Below the pieces are notes generated by a model. That model worked only from the letters and a program-made list of their open reading frames with translations. It had not been told where the DNA came from and searched no databases. Below are positions 6,545 to 15,023 of a DNA stretch of 40,441 nucleotides, piece after piece. Position 1 is the stretch's first letter; every line of letters begins with the position of its first letter. The stretch comes from Pandoraea sp. ASV26. GTDB taxonomy: Bacteria; Pseudomonadota; Gammaproteobacteria; Burkholderiales; Burkholderiaceae. The stretch spans positions 1 through 40,441 of the forward strand of contig NZ_JAELTP010000045.1 in NCBI RefSeq assembly GCF_016428915.1, given 5' to 3'. The position numbers were made by a program, and so were the translations under genes.

Positions 6545-9288
6545 GCCTCGCCCCACTGGGTGTGCCATCGCCAACGTTGCGACGGCCCCTTGCCGTCTGG
6601 CTTGCGCTGACGATCGTCTTGCTCACGCTGCTGCGCTGCGCGACGGCGTTTGCCGAACAGGCTGTCGCGTCCCCGACGCTCCCCATCGACCTCGCGAGCG
6701 CCCCCTCGCCACTCACGCTCGACACGCAACTGCGCCTGCTGGAGGATCCGTCCGGCCACCTCGACGCCACGCAGGCCCTCGCCGCGCCCGGCTGGCGCAA
6801 CGCCGTGCCGCGCATGCTCAATCCCGGCTATAGCCGCTCAGCTTTCTGGATGATGGGAAGCGTGCAGAACACCTCGGGGCAACCCGTCACGCGCTGGCTG
6901 AGCATTGGCGTCGTACGGCTGGAGGACATCCGTTTCTACGCCATGCCCTCGGGCAGCACACAGGCGGCCGTCACCTTGCGCGCGGGCCATACGGTACCGC
7001 TCGAGCAACACCCGATCGTGTCGGAGACGGCAATCTTCCCGATAACGCTCGATCCCGGCGAGCGGCTCACGTTCCTCGTGCGGGTCAAGTCACGCTCGTC
7101 GATCAGCATCGTGCCGCAGCTTTGGCGGTCCGACGATTTCCGCACCGTCGAGTCGCGCAACACAGCGATCGCCATGCTGCTCGTCGGCTCCATGATCTCG
7201 ATTGCGCTCTATACGCTCGTGCTCGGCATTGCGCGACGCGATACGGTGTTCCTGCTGCTCGCGGCCTGCACGGCGACACAGGTCATGCAAGACATGGCGT
7301 TTCAGGGCTATCTCTATCGCTACCTGTTGCCACAGGGCGGCGATTTCGTGCTGCGCGCCCCGAACTTCTTCTCGACGCTGACCGTCGGGTTCTTCTGCGC
7401 GATGTTGCTGAGCTTCGCCGGACTGCGCCGCGTAGCCCTGTGGCGCTGGACGTATCGCGTCATGATCGGGATCATGGCGCTCATGACGCTCTGGGCAGCG
7501 CTTGGCGATCACAGTGCGGCTTCCGCCGCGCAACTGCAACTGCTGGCGGTCTACAACGTCATCTGGATCGTCTCGCTGATCGACAGTTGGCGGCGCGGCT
7601 TCGCCAATGCCCGGCTGTGCCTGCTCTCATTCTCGCCCGCCGGCATTGCGCTGTGCTGGCGGCTGGCGGTCATCTACGGCGTCTTGCCCGAGGGCTGGTT
7701 CGCCAACACGGCGCTGGCGTGGAGCGCGAACCTCTGCGTGCTGCTCATGCTCACCGTGATCGTGGCCGGACGCTCGCGCGAACTCATGCGCGAGCGGCGC
7801 GCCGCGCAGGATGAGTTGATGCAAACGCGGCGCGAGGAGCAGGCCCGGCTCGCCAATGCCGTCGACACCCGCACACGGGAATTGCAGGTCGCGCTGATCG
7901 CGGCCGACGAGGCCAACAGCGCGAAGAACGACTTCCTCGCCCGTATCAGCCACGATCTGCGCACGCCGCTCACCTCCATCATCGGCTTTGCCGATCTGGT
8001 GCAGTCCGGCGGACGCGAAGACGCAGACCGCGGCCGCATCATCCGCCGCAGCGCGCATCACATGCTCGCGATGGTCAATGACCTGATCGAGTACGCCGGC
8101 GGCGGCGCAGCCGATGCGCTGCAAGTCGCGCCGGTCTACACCCACGCATTCCTCGACGGCATGATGCACGAGGGCATGAGTCTCGCCCGCAAGCACGACA
8201 ATACCTTCGCGCTCAACGTCACCACACCGCTACCGCCACTGCTCGCCTTCGACCCCAAGCGCGTGCGTCAGGTGCTGGGCAATCTGCTCGATAACGCCGC
8301 GAAGTACACCACCCACGGCAGGATCACCCTGACGCTCACCGCCACGCCGGACGAGACACGGGCCGATCTCGTGCACGTGAGCTTCGCCGTGGAGGACTCC
8401 GGCTGCGGCATCGCGAGCGACGATCTGTCGCGCGTATTCGAACCGTTCGCGCGACTCGACCGCGCGCGACGCGTGCCCGGCGTTGGGCTCGGGCTGGCCA
8501 TCGTGCAGCAATGGATCGAACGCATGGGCGGCACCATCGCACTGGAGAGCACGCCGGACGTCGGCACATGTGTGACATTTACCCTGCCACTGCGCGTGGC
8601 ACGCGAGGCTGAGCTCATACCGATGTCGCTCGCAGGCGCCACGCACGCGCTGCCGGCGCTGGACGGCAACGGCTACCACCTATGGCTCGCCGAAGACTCG
8701 CCCGAGATCCGGCAATTCCTGCACGACGAACTTGCGAGCCTGGGCTTCACGGTGCGCACGTTCAGCGACGGCGACGCGCTCATCGAAGCCGCGGGCAATG
8801 CGAGCGAGACGCGCCCGGACCTCGTGCTCACCGATCACATGATGCCCAACGCGGATGGCCTCGCGGTCGCCCGCGCCGCACGCCGCCGCTGGCCCGACAT
8901 GCCCGTGCTGGCCATCTCCGCTTCGCCGCAGGTGGTCGCGGGCAGCGGCTACGACGCTTGCCTGCTCAAGCCCATCGAACTCGCCGACCTGCGCAACACG
9001 CTCGCCCGTCTTCTCGACCTGAATCGCGACGATGCACTGGCAGACGGCGCGAACCGGGGCGACGCGCAACACACGGGCGACGGACCCCGGGTACAGCCGT
9101 CACGCGAGCATCTGCTCGAAGCACGGCAGTTGATCGCATTGGGCGCCATTACCGATCTGATGGACTGGGCGCACGACCTGAGCGATAAGTCGCCGCAGTT
9201 CGATGGCTTTGCGCGACATGTTCATCAACTCGCACAGCGCGGTGATCTCGCCGGGCTCGCCGAGTTGTGCGCGGCGCCTTCGGCATGA
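6541..9288 (+). CDS. Hybrid sensor histidine kinase, 7TMR-DISM type, with C-terminal receiver
   Basis: A 915-residue inner-membrane kinase. Order: signal/anchor helix (about 15-40), periplasmic 7TMR-DISMED2 beta domain (about 50-185), seven membrane helices (about 210-410), a short coiled coil, HisKA with H471 in RISHDLRTPLTS, and HATPase with an N-box NLLDNAAKY (581-589), EDSGCGI and GLGLAIVQQW. A receiver domain follows with D765 in VLTDHMMP, then a helical tail of about 80 residues with no canonical Hpt motif. The DISMED2 domain is thought to bind carbohydrate-like ligands. It is translationally coupled to the REC-AraC regulator, so phosphate may pass H471 to D765 or directly to the partner's D89. 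How a phosphorelay would work without an Hpt is unclear. Confidence 0.9.
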   Translation: MSLAPLGVPSPTLRRPLAVWLALTIVLLTLLRCATAFAEQAVASPTLPIDLASAPSPLTLDTQLRLLEDPSGHLDATQALAAPGWRNAVPRMLNPGYSRSAFWMMGSVQNTSGQPVTRWLSIGVVRLEDIRFYAMPSGSTQAAVTLRAGHTVPLEQHPIVSETAIFPITLDPGERLTFLVRVKSRSSISIVPQLWRSDDFRTVESRNTAIAMLLVGSMISIALYTLVLGIARRDTVFLLLAACTATQVMQDMAFQGYLYRYLLPQGGDFVLRAPNFFSTLTVGFFCAMLLSFAGLRRVALWRWTYRVMIGIMALMTLWAALGDHSAASAAQLQLLAVYNVIWIVSLIDSWRRGFANARLCLLSFSPAGIALCWRLAVIYGVLPEGWFANTALAWSANLCVLLMLTVIVAGRSRELMRERRAAQDELMQTRREEQARLANAVDTRTRELQVALIAADEANSAKNDFLARISHDLRTPLTSIIGFADLVQSGGREDADRGRIIRRSAHHMLAMVNDLIEYAGGGAADALQVAPVYTHAFLDGMMHEGMSLARKHDNTFALNVTTPLPPLLAFDPKRVRQVLGNLLDNAAKYTTHGRITLTLTATPDETRADLVHVSFAVEDSGCGIASDDLSRVFEPFARLDRARRVPGVGLGLAIVQQWIERMGGTIALESTPDVGTCVTFTLPLRVAREAELIPMSLAGATHALPALDGNGYHLWLAEDSPEIRQFLHDELASLGFTVRTFSDGDALIEAAGNASETRPDLVLTDHMMPNADGLAVARAARRRWPDMPVLAISASPQVVAGSGYDACLLKPIELADLRNTLARLLDLNRDDALADGANRGDAQHTGDGPRVQPSREHLLEARQLIALGAITDLMDWAHDLSDKSPQFDGFARHVHQLAQRGDLAGLAELCAAPSA

Positions 9289-9303
9289 GCGGGCGACACA
9301 AAC

Positions 9304-9335
9304 GATAACGGCACGCCCGAGCGCGTGCCGTTATC
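9304..9335. terminator. Bidirectional hairpin between convergent genes
   Basis: A 13-bp perfect stem, GATAACGGCACGC (9304-9316) with GCGTGCCGTTATC (9323-9335), and a six-base loop. It sits between the kinase stop (9288) and the convergent MHS transporter stop (9390). Flanking T-richness is modest on both strands, so termination strength is uncertain. Confidence 0.65.
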
Positions 9336-9389
9336 TTGATGCGGGACGTGAGTCCCGAGTCCGCGATGCCTTTACCGTGTCTTACGCGC

Positions 9390-10718
9390 TCAGTCCTTCA
9401 ACGGCTTGTGCGCCGTCTCGCGAGCGGCGAGCAACGCGATGGCGGTAATGGCGAGCGCCACCGTCACGTACAGCGACACCGAGACCGTCGTACCGAATTC
9501 CTTGTACAGGGTCACGATGATGAGCGGTGCGAAACCACCCCCGAGAATGCCGGCAAGCGTATAGGCCAGCGACGAACCGGCATAGCGCACACGCGTCGGG
9601 AATTGCTCGGTGACGAAGGCCGCCTGCGGGCCGTACATGATCGCGTGGATCACCAGTCCGATCACGACCGACAGCACGATCAGCACCGGGTTGGACGTAT
9701 CGAGCAGCACGAAGAAACCATACGCCCAGACCACCGCACACAGCACGCCGAAACCGTACACGGGGCGGCGGCCGAGCTTGTCCGAGAGCGCGCCGAACAG
9801 CGGCACCGTCAGCGCATTGAATGCCGTGCCGACCAGCACCGCCGTGAGCGCGAGCGGACGCGACAGATGCAGCGTGCCGGTCACATATGTCAGCGTGAAG
9901 ACCACCATCAGCGCATAGAGCACGTCGGAGCCGATCCGCGACCCGCCGGCCACCAGCAGATTGCGCCAGTGCGAACGGAAGACGTCGGCAATCGGCATTT
10001 CCGCCTGACGCTCCGCGTGCTGCATCTGCTCGAACATCGGCGTTTCCTCCACACCGCGACGCACCCACAGACCGAACGCCACCAGCACCAGGCTCAGCAG
10101 GAACGGCACGCGCCAGCCCCACGCGAGGAAGTCCTCGGGCGAGATCGACAGCGTGATGAGCGCGATCAGGCCGGTGGCGAGCAACGTGCCGAACGACGGG
10201 CCGACCTGCGTCCACGAGGCGTTCAATCCGCGCTTGCGCTGATCGCCATGCTCGACCGAAAGCAGCACGGCCCCCGCCCATTCGCCGCCAAGCGCCACGC
10301 CTTGCACGAAGCGCAGTGCGACGAGCAGCACCGGGCTCCAGATACCGATCGATGCGTACGTCGGCAGCAAGCCCATCAGACCGGTGGTCAGGCCCATCAC
10401 CACGAGCGTGAGCACCAGCACCGCGCGTCGGCCGATCTTGTCGCCAAGGTTGCCGAACACGAAGCCGCCGAGCGGTCGCGAGACATAGCCCACGGCGTAC
10501 GTCGACAAGGCCAGGATGGTGCCCGCCAGCGGGTCGACCGACGGGAAGAACAGGTGGTTGAAGACCAGCGCGGCCAGCGTGTTGTAGACGGTGAAGTCGT
10601 ACCACTCGAGCGTGGTGCCCACCATGCTGGCCGTGGCGAGACGGCCCTTGTGGACGCGCGACTTGCCTGCGTCGACGGGGGTTTCTGCCACGTCACGGGT
10701 GTTGGAATACGTTGTCAT
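9390..10718 (-). CDS. MFS transporter, metabolite:H+ symporter (MHS) family
   Basis: A 442-residue, 12-helix transporter of the ShiA/ProP/KgtP group that imports organic acids or osmolytes with protons. Family signs are TTLEWYDFTVYNTLAAL in helix 1, the loop GNLGDKIGRRAVL between helices 2 and 3, RFVQGVALGGEWAGA in helix 4, and the repeat loop GALSDKLGRRPVYG between helices 8 and 9. The ATG at 10718 has CTGGAG six bases upstream. It follows the alpha/beta-barrel gene by 66 bases on the same strand and is probably co-transcribed with it. The substrate cannot be assigned; aromatic or dicarboxylic acids are common for this family. Confidence 0.88.
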   Translation of the reverse strand: MTTYSNTRDVAETPVDAGKSRVHKGRLATASMVGTTLEWYDFTVYNTLAALVFNHLFFPSVDPLAGTILALSTYAVGYVSRPLGGFVFGNLGDKIGRRAVLVLTLVVMGLTTGLMGLLPTYASIGIWSPVLLVALRFVQGVALGGEWAGAVLLSVEHGDQRKRGLNASWTQVGPSFGTLLATGLIALITLSISPEDFLAWGWRVPFLLSLVLVAFGLWVRRGVEETPMFEQMQHAERQAEMPIADVFRSHWRNLLVAGGSRIGSDVLYALMVVFTLTYVTGTLHLSRPLALTAVLVGTAFNALTVPLFGALSDKLGRRPVYGFGVLCAVVWAYGFFVLLDTSNPVLIVLSVVIGLVIHAIMYGPQAAFVTEQFPTRVRYAGSSLAYTLAGILGGGFAPLIIVTLYKEFGTTVSVSLYVTVALAITAIALLAARETAHKPLKD

Positions 10719-10784
10719 GGATGTCTCCAGGGGGGTGCGCGAGATCCGGCGCATCGCCGGCTTGCGCGTGAGGGCAGCGGGACG

Positions 10785-11438
10785 TCAGTCGTCGTTGGCG
10801 CCGAGGCGCCATAACATGGCGAAGCGGGTGACTTCGCTGGCCGGCACGCCGTAGGCGGCGGCGAGCGTTTGCGCGGCGGCACCCACGGCGTCCGGGTCGG
10901 TGCCTTCGATCAGCACGACGGCGTCGGCGGGGGGCAACGGGGCGTCCTTGGCGGTGAGCGAGACGGACAGCGCGGGCACCGTGACTTGCAGCGTGGCGCG
11001 CACGATGCCGTCGCCCTGTGCCACTTCGGCGAGCTGCGCATCCAGACGCGGACGCGCCCGGGCAACGACCGCCTCGGTCAGCACGAACGCGGCAAGCATG
11101 CCGCCCTGACCTTCGCCCGCTTCGACGTCGAGCGTGCCGACACGGCGCTGCGTGCCCTGCATGCGCGCAAAGTTGCGCAGCGACCATTCCGTCTGATGCT
11201 GGAAGGCTTGCGCATACGGCGCGCTGGTGAAGACGGCGGCGTCCTGCGTGCAGTAGAGCGCCAGGTACGGGCGGGCGCTGTCGTGCAGGGCCTTGAAGCG
11301 ACGGGCGAACTGAAAGCCCGGAATCGCCACACGCTCCTGCATGTGCTCGCGGTCGTACCAGCGGTTGAAGTCAGCTTCGAAGGCCGGATCGATATTCGTC
11401 CAGATGCAGAGTTGGGCGCGTGGGGCAGTGACAGTCAT
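10785..11438 (-). CDS. Unknown protein, probable dimeric alpha/beta-barrel (DUF4286/EthD-like)
   Basis: A 217-residue cytoplasmic protein. The N-terminal half, with WTNIDPAFEADFNRWYDREH and an aromatic/basic motif around residues 15-60, resembles ferredoxin-like dimeric barrels found in small monooxygenases and EthD-type proteins. The second half appears to repeat the fold with less conservation. I do not recognise a specific enzyme. The ATG at 11438 is chosen because homologous secondary structure begins there; an ATG four codons upstream (11450) is possible. Position ahead of the MHS transporter and downstream of a LysR gene suggests a catabolic role for the imported acid. Confidence 0.6.
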   Translation of the reverse strand: MTVTAPRAQLCIWTNIDPAFEADFNRWYDREHMQERVAIPGFQFARRFKALHDSARPYLALYCTQDAAVFTSAPYAQAFQHQTEWSLRNFARMQGTQRRVGTLDVEAGEGQGGMLAAFVLTEAVVARARPRLDAQLAEVAQGDGIVRATLQVTVPALSVSLTAKDAPLPPADAVVLIEGTDPDAVGAAAQTLAAAYGVPASEVTRFAMLWRLGANDD

Positions 11439-11547
11439 GGGGCAATCCATCGGTTTCGACAATCGGGGGCCGGCCAGCACGCAATGCGTATGGGCCGAGC
11501 GTCTTACCGAGTGTGCAAAACGGGCGGAAAGGCGTCCAACAAGAAAT

Positions 11548-11571
11548 CAAATTCGCCGCGACAGCAAATTC
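11548..11571. promoter_or_regulatory. Direct repeat CAAATTC in the promoter gap, possible LysR site
   Basis: CAAATTC occurs at 11548-11554 and again at 11565-11571, seventeen bases apart, in an A/T-rich patch between the LysR gene and the minus-strand barrel/MHS genes. LysR proteins bind T-N11-A type sites in such positions. Assignment is by position only. Confidence 0.25.
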
Positions 11572-11650
11572 TTATGACTGATACCGCGCCTTGCCGGACG
11601 CGGCCTGCGGGGAAGCGACGGCAAAGCGCGACCGTGCGATGGCCGCGGAC

Positions 11651-12604
11651 TCAGGCTTCGGAGGAACCCCACGCCGGCGCAGTCATCGCGGCGGCGGGCG
11701 GAATGGCGATGTCCGGTCCCATGTTCAGGGCGAATTCGCTGGCCGTGCGTTGCGCCAGACGCGCAACGTTCTCGGCGAGTAGCGCCCCGGTACGGAACGA
11801 CCCGACGAGCGGCAGATTGGGGAAATTGGCGTTCACGCGCAGCAGGTGCAGGCTGTGCTCGCCCAGTTCGCGTTGAATGATCGCGGGCGGCAGCATGGCC
11901 ACGCCGAAACCGTCGGCCACGAGCCGGATGATGGCCGCCACCGACGTCATGCAATTCACCCGCACCGGGCGCTCCGCCGCGACCGAAAACATGCGCTCAA
12001 GGGTCTTGTGCGGCCCCGAGTTGCGCGAGAAGCTCACCAGCGGATAGGCCGCCAGATCGGCAACGTCGAGCGTCTCCCCTTCGAGATTGAGCTTCGGGCT
12101 TGCCACCCAACGCATCGGGAACTCGGCAAGCGGCAGGTTTTCGACGCCCGCGCCATGCTGGATGTCGGTCTGCAACACGAGGTCGAGCGAGCCGGCTTCG
12201 AGTTGCTTGCACAGGTTGATGGTCGTCTCGCTCGTGACTTCGATTTCGAGTTGCGGATACTCGCGGTGAATGCGCGCCGCCAGATCCGGAAACCAACTGT
12301 GCACGATCGACTCGACGACGCCGATCTTGAGCACGCCCGGCGGCATGTCCGGGTCGCTCAGTTCGCGCTTCATCTCCTGCCCGAGCATGACGATGCGCTC
12401 GGCATACGCCAACGCCTTCTGCCCGGCGGCCGTGAGCGTGACCTCGCGGGCACTGCGGTCGAACAGGCGCACCCCGAAGCTCTGCTCGAGCGACGCGATC
12501 CGGCTGGACACGCCCGCCTGCGTCGTATGCAGACGTTCGGCCGTCAGACGGAAGTTACGCAGCTTGGCAAGCCAGACGAAGGTTTCGAGAAAGCGCAGGT
12601 TCAT
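11651..12604 (-). CDS. LysR family transcriptional regulator
   Basis: A 317-residue regulator. The winged helix-turn-helix is at residues 1-60 (MNLRFLETFVWLAKLRNFRL, then AGVSSRIASLE), with FGVRLFDRSAREVTLTAAG as the wing. A periplasmic-binding-like effector domain spans about 90-300. It lies upstream of, and on the same strand as, the barrel/MHS pair, separated by 212 bases, and divergent from the small-protein locus starting at 12943. It might regulate either side. Effector unknown. Confidence 0.88.
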   Translation of the reverse strand: MNLRFLETFVWLAKLRNFRLTAERLHTTQAGVSSRIASLEQSFGVRLFDRSAREVTLTAAGQKALAYAERIVMLGQEMKRELSDPDMPPGVLKIGVVESIVHSWFPDLAARIHREYPQLEIEVTSETTINLCKQLEAGSLDLVLQTDIQHGAGVENLPLAEFPMRWVASPKLNLEGETLDVADLAAYPLVSFSRNSGPHKTLERMFSVAAERPVRVNCMTSVAAIIRLVADGFGVAMLPPAIIQRELGEHSLHLLRVNANFPNLPLVGSFRTGALLAENVARLAQRTASEFALNMGPDIAIPPAAAMTAPAWGSSEA

Positions 12605-12758
12605 GCGGCGTATCGGGATATGGGGAGATCGGTAGCGAGGGGAAAAGGACGAGAGGAGGCGGTAGTTGTTGAGGAAAAATCACATTTTAGCGGGAACACA
12701 AAAACGGCAGGCCAATGTGTCTCGGGAACCGTATCTGAACAATCCTTGGGACGATCCC

Positions 12759-12799
12759 TGTTACGCATAACGTTCCCGTGATGTTTCTTTTCCGTAACA
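12759..12799. promoter_or_regulatory. Inverted repeat TGTTACG/CGTAACA, candidate enhancer site
   Basis: TGTTACG (12759-12765) and CGTAACA (12793-12799) form a 7-bp inverted repeat about 75-110 bases upstream of the sigma-54 element. A wider pair CGGGAAC/GTTCCCG (12723-12729, 12772-12778) overlaps it. The place fits the upstream activating sequence of a sigma-54 activator. Which protein binds is unknown. Confidence 0.35.
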
Positions 12800-12843
12800 T
12801 TTTTCGATGGGTTCCGATAGCACGCCCCGGCCAGCCCCTTATA

Positions 12844-12856
12844 AATCAAATAGTTA
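12844..12856 (+). promoter_or_regulatory. IHF consensus site
   Basis: AATCAAATAGTTA matches the IHF consensus WATCAANNNNTTR at every fixed position. It lies between the candidate enhancer repeat and the -24/-12 promoter, where IHF bends DNA in sigma-54 systems. Confidence 0.55.
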
Positions 12857-12871
12857 ATTGTCTCCAGCGGC

Positions 12872-12888
12872 CTGGCACGCGAATTGCT
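12872..12888 (+). promoter_or_regulatory. Sigma-54 (-24/-12) promoter
   Basis: CTGGCACGCGAATTGCT matches the RpoN consensus YTGGCACGRNNNTTGCW except at one weak position. The invariant GG (12874-12875) and GC (12886-12887) are separated by ten bases as required. Transcription would start near 12899, giving a leader of about 44 bases to the ATG at 12943. Confidence 0.72.
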
Positions 12889-12942
12889 GAGTCTTTTGCA
12901 TCGGCCCGTCGAGGCCGGAGGGCCGAATTCCTGGAGACCGTT

Positions 12943-13155
12943 ATGGCAACTGCCCATTTCCGCCGCCCCCATCCGACAGTGGAACTCGCGCGCTGCGTGT
13001 TCCGCCAGCATTACATCCGCATCATGCAGGCCGAGCGGCCCGGCAACTATGCGGTGCTGGTCGACGTCTGGCCCATGGATGGCCGGACCTTCACGAGCAT
13101 TGATCAGGCCAAGCTCGCGGCCATGCTGTTCATCCGCGATCTGGAAAACGACTGA
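12943..13155 (+). CDS. Small protein of unknown function (70 aa), sigma-54 controlled
   Basis: A 70-residue soluble protein, basic at the N-terminus and acidic at the C-terminus, with a predicted beta-alpha organisation (NYAVLVDVWPMDGRTF, then a helix to the end). There is no signal peptide or membrane helix and I recognise no family. The ATG at 12943 has CTGGAG seven bases upstream (12931-12936). The frame is open further upstream, but that part lies in the promoter. It is the first gene after the -24/-12 element and IHF site and is followed by another unknown gene 58 bases on, so the two probably form a transcript. The activator protein is not encoded next to it, unless it is the LysR, which is not a sigma-54 activator family. 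Confidence 0.7.
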   Translation: MATAHFRRPHPTVELARCVFRQHYIRIMQAERPGNYAVLVDVWPMDGRTFTSIDQAKLAAMLFIRDLEND

Positions 13156-13213
13156 GTCCCCGTAAGCGATTCCGCGCCAGCGGCCCTGGCGCGGGCAACG
13201 AAACGAGACCCTC

Positions 13214-13567
13214 ATGAAACTTCACCACACCCGCCATCGCGCCGCCGAGCGCCACGCCTTCTCCGCTTCCGCTGCGCCGCACCCGGCCGCCAGTCAGCGC
13301 GTAGTGCTCGACCCGGCCGGCGACCCCTACGCCCGGGTCGCCGTCGAGGCCTACGCCGAGGCCTGTGCCAACGAACAGCCTTGGCTGGCCGAAGCCCTTC
13401 AGCGCCAATACCAGTTGGCGGGCAGCACACCGTCGAGCGCCGCCGCGCTATGGCGGGCGTTTCACGAAGCGCAGCGGCAGGCGCGTCAGGGGGAATCGTA
13501 CGATGAAGCGGCCTGGACTCATGTGGCGCTGCATCTGTGCGGGGTACTGGGGGCGATGAACTTGTAA
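13214..13567 (+). CDS. Hypothetical protein (117 aa)
   Basis: A 117-residue protein, His/Ala-rich at the N-terminus (about residues 1-30, probably disordered) and helical from about residue 38 (ARVAVEAYAEACANEQPW) to the end. It has no signal peptide, no membrane helix and no family I recognise. It starts 58 bases after the 70-residue protein on the same strand, with only a weak ribosome binding site (acgagac). It shares the sigma-54 promoter if the pair is an operon. Codon use is ordinary for the window, which supports it as a real gene. Confidence 0.6.
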   Translation: MKLHHTRHRAAERHAFSASAAPHPAASQRVVLDPAGDPYARVAVEAYAEACANEQPWLAEALQRQYQLAGSTPSSAAALWRAFHEAQRQARQGESYDEAAWTHVALHLCGVLGAMNL

Positions 13568-13584
13568 AGCGGGTTCTGCTCAAT

Positions 13585-13606
13585 CGCCCCGAGTTTCCAC
13601 GGGGCG
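13585..13606 (+). terminator. Weak hairpin after the small-protein pair
   Basis: CGCCCCG (13585-13591) pairs with CGGGGCG (13600-13606) around an eight-base loop, 17 bases after the stop at 13567. The following bases (TTGC) give no real U-tract. Confidence 0.35.
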
Positions 13607-13693
13607 TTGCGCACGGCTGACGAAAGCGCGTCGGCGGGGGCATTTCTGGCATACTTCGTGCACAGTAAATCCCCGAAGTTCACCCGGTATCCA

Positions 13694-15007
13694 ATGAACA
13701 AGTCTAATGCGTCGGCTCAGATTCCTCGCCGGCACCTTCTTGCAACGATTTTCGGTACGCTAATCCTGTTGTTCCCCGCCGCCGCGCTTGTCATACCGCG
13801 CGGTGGCAACACCGTGATGTTCCTGACCGTGGCTCTGAGCGCCGCGATTCTTCTGATGGACCGCGCGCGAGGCGAAATTTGTGCGCTCTTCAAGTCGAAC
13901 ATGCATGTTCGCGTGCTCGTCTTATCGCTGTGCCTGCCGCTCTTCGCTATCCTGCTCATCGAAGTGCTCCACGGCAAGGTTGCTGCCAATACGCTTGACT
14001 CCCCTGCACGCTTCCTGCTGGCGATCATCGTGTTTTTCAGTCTGCGCAAGATCTTCAACATCGTGCCGAAATGGTTCGATCTGACGTTTGGCACCGGTGC
14101 CATCTGTGCCGCACTCATGGCCGTGTATTCGACGGCAGACCTTCTGGACGCAAGGGCCGAAAGCTCATTTCTGAACCCGATTCATTTTGGAGATATTGCG
14201 CTGCTGCTCGGCGTTCTCTCTCTGGTTTCAATTCATTGGCTTAAGCGTGACGAGCCATGGGTCGTGGCTTTCAAGATTCTCGGGGGCGCGGCTGGCTGCT
14301 ACGCTTCGTGGGCGAGCCAATCCCGGGGCGGCTGGATTGCACTACCGTGTCTGCTGGTCGTCTGGCTGCTATGGAAAAAACATCCTGTGTCGATGGCCAG
14401 GCGGCTTTTGATTGCATTCGTTGCTGTCTTGATGTTGGCGGGAAGCTTCGCTTCATCAACGGTACGGGGCCGGTTCGAAGCCATTCGGACAGATCTCACA
14501 AGTATGTCCGCCGGCAATCCCGACTCGTCTACTGGCGTCCGACTGGAACTGTGGAAAGCGGCCGCCAAGCTCATCGCAGAGCATCCTTTGCTTGGATTGG
14601 GTGCACACGGATATCGCAACGCCATGCCGGCAATGGCAGCAACCGGGGTACTGACGCCCACGGCGGCCGACCTCGGGAAAGGCGAAGTCCATAACCAAAT
14701 CCTCGCTTACGTCGTCGATTACGGCATCGTGCTCGGCTTGCTGGCAATTCTCGGCGTCTATGTCGGCCCCGCCTATTTCTTCATCCGGTCAGCCACGTTG
14801 CGCCATCATCCCGTCGAGCATCGCGCGGCGCTGATGGGGCTGATGACCGCGGTCGCTTTTGCCGTATTCGGTCTGACGGTCGAGACATTCAATCTGAAGG
14901 TCACCGTTGCCTTCTACTCGACGATGGTGGCTCTGTTCGCGGCCTTCGCCTATCCTGTCGAGAATTCGGTCGGCACGACCGACGACACGCCGCCCGCCGC
15001 CCGGTAA
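13694..15007 (+). CDS. O-antigen ligase/polymerase family membrane protein (WaaL/Wzy_C-like)
   Basis: A 437-residue inner-membrane protein with about 11-12 helices. The Wzy_C superfamily joins O-antigen or other glycans to an acceptor at the periplasmic face. Visible signs are SQSRGGW (208-214) at the start of the central part, a large periplasmic loop with WKAAAKLIAEHPLLGLGAHG, and the conserved histidine H333 in EVHNQILAYVVDYG. The ATG at 13694 starts just before the first helix. The glycosyltransferase follows 16 bases after the stop, so the two act together. Base composition between about 13700 and 14450 is visibly richer in A/T than the neighbours, as is common for surface-glycan genes. 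Whether it is the true lipid A-core ligase or ligates another glycan cannot be told. Confidence 0.8.
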   Translation: MNKSNASAQIPRRHLLATIFGTLILLFPAAALVIPRGGNTVMFLTVALSAAILLMDRARGEICALFKSNMHVRVLVLSLCLPLFAILLIEVLHGKVAANTLDSPARFLLAIIVFFSLRKIFNIVPKWFDLTFGTGAICAALMAVYSTADLLDARAESSFLNPIHFGDIALLLGVLSLVSIHWLKRDEPWVVAFKILGGAAGCYASWASQSRGGWIALPCLLVVWLLWKKHPVSMARRLLIAFVAVLMLAGSFASSTVRGRFEAIRTDLTSMSAGNPDSSTGVRLELWKAAAKLIAEHPLLGLGAHGYRNAMPAMAATGVLTPTAADLGKGEVHNQILAYVVDYGIVLGLLAILGVYVGPAYFFIRSATLRHHPVEHRAALMGLMTAVAFAVFGLTVETFNLKVTVAFYSTMVALFAAFAYPVENSVGTTDDTPPAAR

Positions 15008-15023
15008 TGACGCAGTCTCCTAC

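Noticed and set aside
8983-9285. Hpt domain at the end of the hybrid kinase
   Set aside because: The helical tail has histidines but not the H-x-x-K-G/S context of an Hpt, so I did not call it.
9336-10814. Plus-strand frame of 492 codons
   Set aside because: Antisense of the MHS transporter, with low-complexity Arg/His/Gln composition.
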